A stretch of DNA of 64,000 bases from Chamaecrista fasciculata (GCA_003254925.1 QANZ01005364.1:225626-289625), one strand, 5' to 3'. Counted from the stretch's first letter, positions 11,191-22,654 are shown. Numbers and translations: made by a program. Notes: a model not told the origin generated them from the letters alone.

Positions 11191-11792
11191 AAAATATACA
11201 GCCAATTTTGTCATGGTTATCATTTGAAAATATTCACAAAACAAAACCAAGTAAGTCATATATTTAAAATAATTTTATAATCCATTACATAATACCAATA
11301 AAATAGCCTATGTGAATCTACTCTGATGTGGACAGAATTTTAGATAATAAATTTCAGTTAAACAATTAAAACTGACACACAATTTCAGGATGTGTACATT
11401 CTATCGAAACGACATAGAGGAAGGACGACGATAGAGTGTCGTTTTTACGAGTCAACGACTCAGAATCATGCGCTCGAACGCCGTTAGTGAAACTAAAACA
11501 ACAACATTAAGAAAACGCTGTCGCAACTCGAAAGAAATTCGTCTTTTTTTTTCTTCCTGTAATCCCATTTTTCGTATTCGCCTTTCCCTTTTCGTTCGTT
11601 CGAACTTGGAAGTTCAGACATTAACTTTTTCAGCCAAAATTCAACGCCCCGTAAGGTTTCTCTGTGGCAAAAGATGATGGATCTTTGAGAATTGAGGATG
11701 GCATTTTTTCTCGATGGAGTGAGTCGGAGAAAATAAAAGCCCTATTCGGTTTCGTAAGCTTGTCCCAAAATTCACAGGAGTAACGGTGGAAA
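11191..11792 (+). other. Upstream region and 5' leader of DeSI gene
   Basis: A+T-rich spacer gives way near 11400 to G+C-richer, pyrimidine-tract sequence typical of a plant 5' UTR. No clear TATA box is seen. The 69-residue frame at 11468-11677 has no recognisable domain and could at most be an upstream ORF. Confidence 0.45.
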
Positions 11793-14700
11793 ATGGGGAT
11801 AGCGACCACCTCCAATTCGTCCTCTGATGGAAGCGAAATCTCTAAGACTTACATCGTATTGAACGTCTACGATCTCACCCCTATCAACAATTACTTGTTT
11901 TGGTTTGGATTTGGAATCTACCACTCGGGCATTGAAGGTTATTATTATACCCTTTGATTTTTTTGTTTTTATCCTTTTCCATTTGTCATTTTATAGATTC
12001 GATTGTGTCTGTTGAATGCTTTAAACTACTTCGTATGTGCGTGCGTGATCTGGATAGTGGTGAGTTTGTTTGTGATTTTCTTGGATCGTACTATTGTGAG
12101 TTGTCACTGGGTTTCCTGCAGTTATTTCCCCTTTTGGAAAGAGGGGTAGTATGCACTTTTTATGTAGTGAAGTTCTTTTGTGTGTTTGCATTTGCTTGGA
12201 GAACGCGAACTTCCTTGGATGACTGAGGAAATGCGATAGATGAACTTGGTTTGATTCTTCTGAAAATCAAAGCAGTTTTGTTTTCTTACACTGTTAATGA
12301 TGGAGTTTTAGTTGGCTGAATATAATCTGTACGTAATTATCTGCATTGTCTACTTGTTTTTTAATTCAACTTAATGTGTTTTTAATTTGTTCAATGTAGA
12401 TCGAATCCCCTGCATCCTGGAAGATGACTTCGTATAATATTACTTTTTTTTGCCATTATATAGTTTCTGTGTGGCAAATTTATGTGCGGAAAGACTAGAT
12501 GCGTAGCAGAATATTTAATCATTGCATAGCCATCATTAGTCACTGATATGAAATCCATCACTTCAGTTTACAGATAATTAAAATGTTTGACACACTGAAG
12601 TAGTTTTATGTGAGTTCTTATGAATAAGGGAGATAGCCTCACAGTTTCACGGGTCTTTTTATAAATGCAGCTTTCCCCTTTTAAACCAGGTTAGGAAATC
12701 ATTGATTTTTGTGTCTGAAGCCATGCTTTGAAACAATGCTTCACTGGCATCCTTGGAAAATTTATTTATAGCAATTAATTTTGATTTTTTTTTATTTCTT
12801 TTGCTTCAAGAAGGACCCGTATTGAAAATTTGACCTCTAAAATGATACCAGAATTAAATATGATTTTTTTATGAGATACTGATCATTGTGATAGGACCTA
12901 CAGTGATAAATATTTTCCTGGGGCATTAAGGTTGGTTGTAATTTGTGAGTTTGTACATGTCGAGACTTCATGCCTGAACACAACGTCACTGTGCCACGTT
13001 TGTGGTGGTTGAGGTGCACTCGTGTGTGCATATATGTGTGTCTGAGTGTGTGTGTGTGTCAGAGAGAGAGAGTTTGATTTATCTTAAACTGGTATTCTCC
13101 TTGTTGTTGAGACTTGTGTGTTAAAGAGATGAAAGTGAAGTTGTTTATACTCACTAACATCTAATCCTGTATTTTACTGGGTTTAGGAATACCTATTTTG
13201 TATTCTTGTTTGAGGAATATACCACCTGCGCAATATTACAGTCATAACTAGACAGAAGCTGCATTTGGGCTTATTTGACACAGCTTAAAACTCTTTTCGG
13301 ATTCGGTGCTGCCCTATGAAGCATGGGTATGGCAAAAATGGTCTCGTATCCGTACCCGATATGTACCTGTACCGGTACCCATATTATATGGGTACTTTTT
13401 TCATATTATAAAACATAATTTTTTTTTGGTAGAGATAAAACATAAATTATATAAGAAAACTATCCAAGAAACTATCCGGAAAGTTCTATCTATCAATCAC
13501 CTTACGGTTGACATGTGCAAGGATAGAACACGTTGGCGCACTCCGAGCTGCAGCAACGAGCACCTTTGCGGACTCTAAACCAATAGCTCTGAAACTCTTA
13601 GCAGAAGAAACAACTAGGTCAACCGAGTGTCCTTCGCCGTTGGCTTTTGGTTTTTCGCCGTTGAACTTGAAATAGGTAAATTTAGGGTCAGCGCAAGGCG
13701 GACATAGGAAAACAGGAGAAGAGGAACCGGAATAGGAGGCTGTCATATCAAAACCTCAAACCAAAAAACGAAATCGCCGTACCCTACTATCAGATCCAGA
13801 TGGTATTCCCCTGAACAATTGAAACGAAATCGCAGATTCTTATTATTATTGATTTACTAAATCGAATCGAATCGATTTTTCGATTCTGAAACCCTAAAAT
13901 GTCAAAATGAGTGTATGCGTACCGACGAATTTGTTCTTGTGAACGCTGCGGCGAAAGACGATGAGGACGCGAGGGAGAATAACGGAGAGATCGGTGGACA
14001 TTATTGTGAATGAAGATGAAGAACTTGGTTTTTGTGTGCGTTTGAGAGTATGGATTCGGTGGAAATTTGGGATATTTTGGTGGAATACGAAGAGTTAGGG
14101 TTTCAAATGACGGATTTGGGATGATTTTGGTATTTAAACCACCACGTGCTTGTCACGTGCTCATTTTCCGTCAAATGCAGATGGAAATAAAGCACAGCGG
14201 ACCAATTCGCTAACGGAGCAAACCACGAGGCACCAAAATGCAAAAATTTTTCTTTCAGGGTACCAAAGTGGGACCGCCCCTAACCACAGGGTACCAAACT
14301 GCAATTTACCCAAAGATAAATTTATATTTTATAGTTCTATATTTAAATAAATGTTGTCGCTTGTCGTACCCATACTTTATTTTTTTTTTTAAGAAAAAAA
14401 TAGATGTACCTTGTACTCGTGCTTGTATTTGTACCCATATGCATGCAACATAGATGCTGCCACATCTGCAGTTGTGGTTAGTTGTAGCTCCATTATTTGT
14501 GAGTAGCATTATTCTTTTTATTATGTATGCATTATGATGGTGTATTGGTGCTCTCTATGTTGTTTTAAATTTGTTGAGTAATTTGGACTACTGTTAAAAT
14601 TTTTTCCCAGTACGGCTAATTTTTTTCTTTTTGTTGTTTTAAAAAAACAGTACATGGTAAGGAATATGGGTTTGGAGCTCATGACTACCCAGCTAGTGGT

Positions 14701-16120
14701 GTTTTTGAAGTGGAGCCAAGGAAGTGCCCTGGGTTTATATATAGATGTTCGGTCACTTTGGGTCAAATAGATATGCATCCTTCTGAATTTCGGTCATTTA
14801 TTGAGAATATGGCTTCCGATTATCATGGGGATACGTATCACCTTATCTCTAAGAATTGCAATCACTTCTCTGATGATGTCGCACTAAGATTGATTGGGAA
14901 ACGAATCCCAGGTTGGGTGAATCGGCTTGCCAAGCTAGGTAACTGAAACTGTTGAATAAAATTCACAGATAATCTTATTTTTCACACCTCTTTATATCCT
15001 CAATCTTACATTCTTACTTAGTCTTTGTTTTGTGAATTTGCTGATGATTTACACGGTCATTGCAGTAAATTTCTTTTTGGTCATTTTAGCAAGTCGTCAC
15101 GCATTACATGTCAATTTTCTGTGTACCCAACATTGTTGGTTTGTGAAGTTTAGGATCATTACAAGTGGTTCAGTTCCCTGAAAAAAACTGAAAATGTAAA
15201 AGAATATTTTCTCCATAAAATTTTATTATAGTCTGTCAAAATAAACTTAATTTGTTCAGGGATGAAAAACATTTACTCTTAAAATATCACTGTTTGTCCT
15301 TTGAGAATAGTCATGTATAATTAATTACATGATGTTTAAAGAGTGTCAGTTATCCTTAATGACATTGCTTCTAAATGATGGACTCACTCCTATTAATCGC
15401 TTTCTATCATCTAGTTGTGTTCTTTACTTGTATGCTATATTCTCCCCATTTCTGGGGACGTCACAGGCATAATTGTTGTGATAACAGTGTTGAGATTTCT
15501 TAGTGCAACCTTTTGGCCAAAAATTTCAGGTGCTCTGTGCAGCTGTCTACTTCCTGAAAGCCTTCAAGTAACTACTGTTAAACAACTTCCTGAATACCAT
15601 GAGTGTTCAGGTGAGTTATATCTTGTTTTTCCTTACTTGTTCTAAACCAACATTTACTCTTGATACTTATAAGTCCTAAACTATGAAAAGTGACAAAAGA
15701 CCTCCAAACTTTTCATCTTGTGTAAAAGACTTATGTTGTTAAAACTTTCATTTAAAAAAATATCAATATTTTGTGGTTTTCTGACTACAATTAAATGTAG
15801 CTATAGGCCAACTATAATAATTACTGGGGAATGCTTAGTGCATCAACAATAATAACAACTTTTCACAGGGTTTTTCGAGAAAAAGTAAATTTTAGGGAGA
15901 TTTTGTACATTTCAACCTATTATTAAGGTATATATTCAAATGCTTTCTTAGCTGCCTTTCTGGGTGATTGCTTGCAGAAGATGAAGCTTCTGGATCTCTT
16001 TCAACGGGCACTCCTCGTGACTCAATAGAATTAGATTATGATCAAGGGAAGAAGCTTCTAGCCCCATTGGCTGTAAATGAGGATGTATATTTTGTTAAAG
16101 AGGCCCCATCGCCCAAGTAA
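11793..16120 (+). CDS. DeSI-like PPPDE thiol peptidase (4 exons)
   Basis: Exons 11793-11937, 14651-14938, 15530-15610 and 15978-16120 join in frame to 218 residues. Every border has GT/AG, for example GAAG|GTTATT, AAACAG|TACATG, GCTAG|GTAACT and TTGCAG|AAGATG. The PPPDE fold is plain: the catalytic histidine is His44 in 'GIYHSGIEVHGKEYGFGAHD' and the catalytic cysteine is Cys118 in 'LISKNCNHFSDDVALRLIGK'. Proteins of this family are desumoylating or deubiquitinating isopeptidases that use a Cys-His dyad; the substrate here is unknown. The acidic, serine-rich C-terminus (exons 3-4) is typical of the plant subgroup. Intron 1 is 2.7 kb and contains an inserted element carrying captured exons (see 13420-14312), yet the coding exons are intact. 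Confidence 0.92.
13486..13746 (-). pseudogene. Second captured exon-like frame, unrecognised
   Basis: An 86-residue open frame, starting 'MTASYSGSSSPVFLCPPC', is followed by a possible donor (AACC|GTAAGG near 13505). Its G+C content is well above that of the intron. It lies just downstream of the amidotransferase fragment on the same strand and may come from a different gene. I do not recognise the family. Translation of this frame is not established. Confidence 0.4.
13776..14001 (-). pseudogene. Captured exons of class I glutamine amidotransferase-like gene
   Basis: Minus strand, ATG at 14001-13999, then 26 codons beginning 'MSTDLSVILPRVLIVFRR' and continuing to 'HKNKFV'. A GTACGC donor follows at 13922. 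After about 110 intron-like bases, ending in TTCAG, comes a 35-bp piece (13810-13776) reading 'GEYHLDLIVGYG'. These two blocks match, from memory of the family, the N-terminus of plant class I glutamine-amidotransferase-like (GAT1) proteins. The match breaks off abruptly after the glycine, so only the first part of the gene was captured. The Cys-His-Glu catalytic triad of such enzymes is absent, so the fragment cannot be an enzyme. Confidence 0.65.
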
Positions 16121-17239
16121 AAGAAAATTGGTTTTTGAGATGAGAAAAACAGGCAGATAATGCTGGTGATTCTTGCTTGAATAGGGCCTTCCATTTGATT
16201 TGACTTGCAGTGATGATTCCTTTTTCCCAAAATCTTCTCATTCTTTCACGGCTTTCTGCAATATCCTCTCTCTGATTATTTCATTGTGCTTGAAGAATTC
16301 AGACTAGTTAGTGTGTTGTGTTTATTTCTGATTTCCTGTCTGTCAAGGTTTATATATGGGGCTTCTAATGTTTGTGTATCAGGCTTCTTGTTTATTCTTT
16401 CTTTAAAAAATATTGAAGGGGATCTTCCCCATGTAAATGAAATCCATCATCCATGTATTGGAAATTGTTTAAATTACATGTGAGGTTGTTGCAGTGTAGA
16501 TGAGGCAGTTTCTTGAACACATTTATGTGAACAAATATCTTCAATTTCAAATGTGACTATGCGAGTGCTTTATACATTTTTCATTTCCAAACTTTACAGG
16601 CTTCTATGAGTAAATTATTAATTTAGTCCTTAAATTATATGAGTATTATTAGCCTCGTCTTTAGATTTATGAGTATTGTTAGTTTAGTCTTTTAGATTTT
16701 TAATATAATTGCTTTACTTTTAGAATTTTGTGACTTATAATTTGGTGTTTTTAAAGACCGAGTTTTATGGTGGTAAAGTGTTTTAAAAAAAAATTGTAAT
16801 GAGTTATGAATTTTTGGAGATTCAGTCAAATATTTAAAAAAAAAATATAAAAGACTCAAATGATAACACGTTTATATAATCAAGAAATTAAAATATTAGT
16901 TTACATTTCCAAAGTTTTATCGGAGAATGTTCTATGTGGATTTAACCTTAACTAGGCGTTTGGTATATAAATTGTTTTTTTATTCTAAAAAATCATATTT
17001 TTGAAATTGTAATTTTTAAAAATATAAAAATATATGTTTGAATGAGTTGGAAGACTCATGATTATTTTACAATATTTCTAAAAATTTTATAATCTTGTGT
17101 TTGGTTCAACTTTGATAATCATAAAAATGTTTAATATGTCATTGGTTTTTTATTCTCAGACAACAATTTATCAAGTGTAGAAATTCTCAAAAACAATCCA
17201 TGATAATATTTTAAAAAATTGTGTTTTGTTACTATATCA
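16121..17239. other. 3' UTR of DeSI gene and spacer
   Basis: The 3' UTR probably reaches about 16600. After that comes A+T-rich DNA with MITE-like phrases ('ttagtcctta'). No gene is seen; the frames at 16042-16230 and 16286-16483 have no domain. Confidence 0.5.
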
Positions 17240-17248
17240 TAAACAAAA

Positions 17249-18017
17249 GGCTTAAGTGCACTTTTGGTCCCATAACTTTTTTTGTTGCAATTTTGGTCCC
17301 ATAACTATGACAGAGGTTTCATTTTGGTCCCATAACTTCTCAAAAGGTTCCACCGTTGGTCCCTTGGTGAATTCCATCCATATTTAGCCGTTAAGTATGA
17401 CGTGGCATAGTAACTAGGATCATGATGTGGCAAAATAAGATGAAGTGGACTGAAATAGGATCTATATGCAACATATTAAAACTTATCTATACCCAACCAC
17501 AAAATATACAAAGAGTGGTATTTACAGGGACCAATCTGGTGGGGAAGAAGAGACTTCAAGCAGAAGGCGCCGACGAAGTCGATGGGATCCTCAGCCAGAG
17601 TCGAACGACCAAAGCGGCGGCGACGGCGAATCGGGAAGCGGAACGAGGAAGAGGAAGTCCCGTTGGGCTGACGAGGAAGAGGAAGTACCACTCTTTGTAT
17701 ATATTGTGGTTGGGTATAGATAAGTTTTAATATGTTGCATATAGATCCTATTTCAGTCCATTTCATCTTATTTTGCCACATCATGATCCTAGTCACTATG
17801 CCACGTCATACTTAACGGCTAAATATGGATGGAATTCACCAAGGGACTAACGGTGGAACCTTTTGAGAAGTTATGGGACCAAAATTGCAACAAAAAAAGT
17901 TATGGGACCAAAATGAAACCTTTGTCATAGTTATGGGACCAAAATTGCAACAAAAAAAGTTATGGGATCAAAATGAAACCTTTGTCATAATTTTGGGACC
18001 AAAAGTGCACTTAAGCC
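17249..18017. mobile_element. Pack-MULE carrying an SF1 gene fragment
   Basis: Both ends read GGCTTAAGTGCACTTTTGGT inward. The exact 9-bp duplication TAAACAAAA flanks the element at 17240-17248 and 18018-18026; this length is the signature of Mutator-like elements. The terminal inverted repeats are long: the left spans about 17249-17520 and the right about 17686-18017. The right arm has an extra internal copy of the 'ttatgggaccaaaatgaaac' unit. The arms are nearly identical. The 165 bp between them (17521-17685) are not transposon sequence but a G+C-rich gene fragment. No transposase is present, so movement would need one supplied in trans. Confidence 0.88.
17521..17685 (+). pseudogene. Captured splicing factor 1 (branchpoint-binding protein) fragment
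   Basis: The insert starts with an intron end (TTTACAG) and then reads, without a stop, '[12 protein letters not shown]' - '[16 protein letters not shown]' - '[12 protein letters not shown]' - '[13 protein letters not shown]'. This matches my memory of the N-terminal region of plant SF1/[12 protein letters not shown] fits a U2AF-homology ligand motif (basic run, then SRW plus Asp/Asn); in SF1 such a motif binds the large U2AF subunit. The KH and zinc-knuckle domains are absent. The frame runs on into both inverted repeats (17466-17723, 85 codons), so a hybrid peptide could be made if the element is transcribed. The intron end shows that the capture was from genomic DNA. Confidence 0.75.
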
Positions 18018-18208
18018 TAAACAAAATAATATTATCATAATTAAAATTTTTAAATAGTATTAATAAGTTCATTAAAAGTTATTATTTCAAAACATAATGT
18101 CTATAATTCTCAAAATTACAAAAATATTTTAAAAAGTCACCACTCGAAACATAACTAACATATGTCTCAAAATAATATATAAAATAAACGCATACTAGAT
18201 AAAACTTA

Positions 18209-19195
18209 TGGTAAATTATAAATTAGGTACTTGTGGTTAAGCCGAATTTCACATTACTGTCATGTGGTTTAAAAAATCTCACCTTGGGTACCTGAGGCAT
18301 GTGACGTTTAGCAATTAGAGTACCTGTGGTTTTGTTCCGTCAAAATGCTGACGCGGCGCTCACGTGACTCATTGAAAAATCAAATTTTGGTCCATAAACT
18401 ATGGGATAAGTTTCATTTTGGTCCTCAAACTTTCATATTTGTTCTATTTTTTGTCCCCAAAATGTTATTTCATATGATTTACGCTGTTATTTCTAACTTA
18501 AATAATTAAGATGAATTATTTATCTCTCAAATATAAGAGTGATCACGAGCTGGGTCGAGCCGAACTGAGACCCGAACCGGTTAGACTCAGGTCGGGCCAT
18601 TGGGTCCGATCGAGCCAAACTGGGCTACTTTATTTAAAAAAAAAACATTTTTTATTTAACCCATTTATTTATTTTATGTATTTTTTATATTTTTGTTCAT
18701 TTCTACTCAAATACGTAATAATAAGTGAGTTGACAAAGAGTGGAAAAGAAATTTTCATTCTTAGTTACAAATTGGAGATAAATTTGTGGTTGATTTTTAT
18801 CTCTAATTTATGACTAAGAATAATGGTGAAAATTCTGATAAAAACACATTTTGGAGATCAAAACAGAAAAAAAAAATGTGCAAGTTTGAGGACAAAAGTG
18901 AAACAAAAAATAGCTTTTATGACCAAAATGAAACTTACCCTATAGTTTGAGAACCAAAAATGAGATTTTAACCTTAGAGTGGAAACCAACAACTAAGATG
19001 CAAGAAAAACCAACGGTTAAGATGCAATAGAAATCGATGGCTAAGATTGCGCCACGTCAGCATTTTCCCTTGAAATTAATGGAACAAAAACACAGGTATT
19101 CTAATTGCTAAACTCGGGTACCTAAAGTGAAATTTTTCAAACCACACGGCAATGATGTGAAATTCGGCCTCATGTACCTAATTTGTAATTTACCC
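18209..19195. mobile_element. Mutator-like non-autonomous element, 987 bp
   Basis: An exact 9-bp duplication TAAAACTTA flanks it at 18200-18208 and 19196-19204. The ends are inverted for about 150 bp, starting (T/G)GGTAAATTA(T/C)AAATTAGGTAC. Inside are remains of another inverted repeat ('ttttggtc'-type arms at about 18380-18450 and 18850-18960) and, at 18549-18610, a G+C-rich motif like that near the gap. No transposase frame. Confidence 0.8.
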
Positions 19196-19739
19196 TAAAA
19201 CTTAATTAGGTTTGATAAGGGTAGTTCAATTATTTTAGTTAGACTACAATAATCCTATCCTATAGAATTAGAATAATCTCATTTTCTAATGTGAAACTAA
19301 AAAATGATCATATCATGAAATTAAGCTATACTCTACATACTAAGCACATGACTTTACTCCAGGCCTTATTAATTTGGGAATTAATTTTTCAAGTGTACCA
19401 ACACCTGTTAATCTTTTATATCCTATAATTGTGTTGCCGGTGTGCCTAACATGATGATGAGTAACCTCAATGGTACCTCATGTCATATCTTGAGTTAGAA
19501 ACAAGGTTGTTAAAAATCGTATCGTAAAATCATAAGAGTTTACATGTATATAAATAATAAATTTTTCAGAATATATAAAGATTCATAACAATTTTCATAA
19601 GTATCCCAAATTCTCAATCTAATATCCATTGATCAAAATACACAAGTCCAAGTATTTAACACTAATATCACCCTAACAAATTAGCTACATAACATAAGTT
19701 CTTCAAAACTAGAAATTTAATCACACACTCAAATTAACA

Positions 19740-20029
19740 AAGGTCTTCAAAAGTCTTCTCATAATCTTCTCCATCATCATCCTGATGCATCATCATCTCC
19801 GCCGTCCAATGCCCAATAACGTCACACATCTTAACAAATTCAAGATTTTTTATACAATTGAAAGGAATAGCATTTGGATAAAAAATTCGAGCTACTTTTT
19901 CATCAACTTCTTCTTTTAACTTTTTTTTAACGCTTGATTAAGGTTGGATTGTGAACTTGCACCCCCATTACCTATAGTTTTTGATTTCTTTGACAAGTTC
20001 TTAGCAGCCCCAGAACTACTTGGAGACAT
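19740..20029 (-). pseudogene. hAT/DUF659-type transposase relic
   Basis: From an ATG at 20029 the minus strand reads 'MSPSSSGAAKNLSKKSK'; then, after frame breaks, 'KVARIFYPNAIPFNCIKNLE' and 'FVKMCDVIG'. The latter phrase is characteristic of DUF659 / hAT-type BED-finger transposon proteins of plants. Frameshifts and stops interrupt it, and most of the usual protein, including the dimerisation domain, is missing. Confidence 0.6.
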
Positions 20030-20105
20030 TATTCAAATTTTTAATCTTCCTACAATCATTCATTAATTTTAATCTTCATAGTTCACATCAACATTCATCA
20101 ATTTT

Positions 20106-20287
20106 TTTTGTTTCCCAAGGTATCTCTCAGCCCGACAGGCCAATGACTAATTCTCCGCGGATCGGTGCTCTATTTAAGGGTCTGCCGCCGGCCAATTGGT
20201 TGCTGCATACATAAGGCGAAATTCGAACCCCCGACCTTGCTTAAGCGACTTAGTGAACTCGACCACTAGGTCAACCAAGTTTGGTTA
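20106..20287 (-). mobile_element. tRNA-derived SINE
   Basis: Read on the minus strand it has a polymerase III A-box-like 'gacctagtggtcgagttc', a B-box GGTTCGAAT, and a 3' end in a run of A. A 16-bp direct repeat AACATTCATCAATTTT flanks it at 20090-20105 and 20288-20303. It shares layout and a central 'ttagtcatt' with the SINE at 29992-30173, so the two are probably related. Confidence 0.8.
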
Positions 20288-20960
20288 ACATTCATCAATT
20301 TTAATCTTCACATCATCAACATTCATCAAATTTAATCTTCACAGTTCACATCAACATTCATCAATTTTAATCTTCATTCATCAATAAAAGTAGTCATCAA
20401 GCAAAAAAACAAAAAAAACTGTCGAACATAGAGAATACAAGAACCAAATCATAGAGAACACAAGAAAAATCAAGTACCAAATCTGTCCGGAATCAAGATG
20501 AATTAGGGATTGGAAGATGGAAACAAAACTAACCAGTCGAACTGTCGAACAAGAAGCTGCAGCGCCGGTCATCGCAGTGAACGTCGGACGTCGTCAGTCG
20601 CCGGTCGTCGTCGTGTTGAAGCTGCAGCGTCGTCGTCGAAGAAGTGAAGAAGAAGGAGGCAAGGGTTCGCAGTGAAGAACGAAGAAGGAATTAGGGATTT
20701 TGAGCAAATTGGGCATTTGGGCTTTTTTTTTTGGGCTGAAAATGATTTTTATTGTCTCGACCGGTTTTTGCCAAAAAAAAGCCAACCAGGCCGAGTCAAA
20801 CTTGTAAACTCGGTCCAAACTCGCGATTTTGACCAAATTTGATCGAGTTTGACCCGATTTTACCCTCTATGCGATTTTAGCTGCAATTTGACTTGATTTT
20901 GGGGGGTAAAATCGCAATTTTAAGAGCTAAATCGCTATTTTAACGACCTCGGTTAGAAAC

Positions 20961-21407
20961 CTAAAATATTCTAAACATACGAATGTATCTTCCTTAGATA
21001 TCCCATATATATAGAACCTACCACCCAAGAAAATGGTCTCACTGTTAAAAGTAGACTTTGGTTATGAACCACAAACTTTCCCTAATTAGAGCATATATAT
21101 ATATATATATATATCACATGAATTTGATTCTGGCATCTTCAGCACTATCCTTCATCGAATACATTCACGATATAATATTATTCGACATTATTATGGGATC
21201 AAGGATGGGAAATCACATCAAATTATTATGTTGTTCACAAATTAAGTATATCATAACTATTATGCATGGCCCAGATTGAACATATAATAGAGAGAGATCC
21301 CAACTTCGATCAGTAAACCTAAATACATAAGCACTACACAAGAGGCTAACTCTTCTATGAAACCCTTGATGAGTGATAAACGTACCACAAATGAAAGAAA
21401 CTGGACT

Positions 21408-21438
<31 letters not shown>

Positions 21439-22654
21439 TAGGAGCTTTGCGGGTCTATTAGAGCTTGCAAATATATAAAATAAATGAGAGATTAAATTAT
21501 TAATTTAGTAAAAAAGGAGAGATCAAATAATATTTTTTTTTATTTTAATCATATATAATATTTTTATCTTAATATAAATGAGAAGACGATAAGCTCACGT
21601 ATAATATAATATAAATGTACAGCCGTACATGGTCATTAATATCCTCACAACGTACAATATTTGTACTAATAATCTGGAAACTTTTATCTTCAAGCAATGC
21701 ACTGTCATTTGATACCAACATCAAACAAAATAAAGCTAATGACTCCAACAAATTTCTCTAATGCTGAAGGAGAGAATTATCCATTTAAATATTAAGTTAA
21801 GATTTTGGAATATTTAATTCACACATTAATGTTAAAATTTAGTAATATTATTATCTTTTTATTTTATGGGTTATTATTATTATCTTTTAACTCGTTAATC
21901 TTAAAAAAGTTTTTTTTTAAATATCCTCATCTATTTTATCAAATAACTTTTATGATTTGACTAAATTTAGATATTAAGTCATCATTTGTATTGGTAAGAC
22001 ATCATATATTTAACATTTATTTTATATATTGTTTCAATAGTATATAAAGAGTATTTAATCATCAGTATAATATCTTTATAATATCTATGTAGGAGAAATG
22101 CATGGAAGAGAAATTTAGGGGATCCGGATCCCATTATAATATCTATGTAATATATACAGCTTTTAAACTAAAATCATATATTAAAATGTAATGGATAGTT
22201 ATCTTTATTATAATTTAAAATAATAACAAAAAATGTAAAAACTTGTCTTGTCCAACTTCTCACAACTGTTTACTTTCTTTTATATTTTATTAATATATAA
22301 TCTTAAATTATCAAACTCAAAACTCAAAAGATCCCAAACTCATAATAACTAGAGAATTTCCCAAATGCATAAAAATATATGAACATTTTATATTATTTAA
22401 AAAATAAAATATAATATAAAAATTATACTTTTTTATATATTTAGAGTAATAAAAAATTTGAAAAATTATTTATTTTTCTTAATAACATTACTAGTCAGAA
22501 AATTATAAATTCATATGTAACGTAGATGAAAATATAGATATAAATAAGATATAATATAAAATAATGAAAGGATTAAAAATCTGTGAAGAATTATTATGAA
22601 ATTTGTCATGATTTTATATTAATTTTTTAGTTCTTAAAGTTTTTTTTTTTTGGC
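20961..22654. other. Intergenic, A+T-rich, with microsatellites
   Basis: Contains (TA)n runs near 21092-21115 and 21413-21440 and a probable Helitron fragment (next entry). The remainder is more than 75% A+T by eye. No gene is supported. Confidence 0.5.
21441..21625 (-). mobile_element. Decayed mini-Helitron fragment
   Basis: In reverse this matches the 5509-5688 family: a 5' part like 'atattatattatacgtgag' and a 3' part 'gacccgcaaagctcctaat', where intact copies have GGGCACGCAAAGCCCCTAG. The hairpin and CTAG are mutated, so this is an old copy. Confidence 0.4.

Larger units (their letters stand above)
13420..14312 (-). mobile_element. Intronic element with captured gene fragments
   Basis: In intron 1 of the DeSI gene. 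The right end is a terminal sequence of the GGTACC family: read in reverse from 14310 it begins GGGTAAATTGCAGTTTGGTA and repeats 'ctttggtaccctg', as at 10797. Inside, on the minus strand, are a promoter-like and 5' UTR-like region (14010-14150), an exon of a glutamine-amidotransferase-like gene (13923-14001), part of its next exon (13776-13810) and a further open exon-like frame (13486-13746). The left terminus is not clear and no target-site duplication was found, so the left coordinate is approximate. The G+C content is higher than in the surrounding intron. Confidence 0.6.
19503..20952 (-). mobile_element. Degenerate hAT-like element with nested SINE
   Basis: The 8-bp sequence TTAGAAAC lies at both edges (19495-19502 and 20953-20960), fitting a hAT target duplication. 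The ends are roughly inverted (AAGGTTGTTAAAA left; GAGGTCGTTAAAA from the right). Inside is a broken transposase relic (19740-20029) and a SINE (20106-20287). The right third (20560-20900) is G+C richer and non-coding. Confidence 0.55.

Noticed and set aside
17476-17796. 106-residue minus-strand frame and 102-residue plus-strand frame in the Pack-MULE
   Set aside because: They arise from the inverted repeats plus other frames of the SF1 insert; only the 17466-17723 frame preserves SF1 residues.
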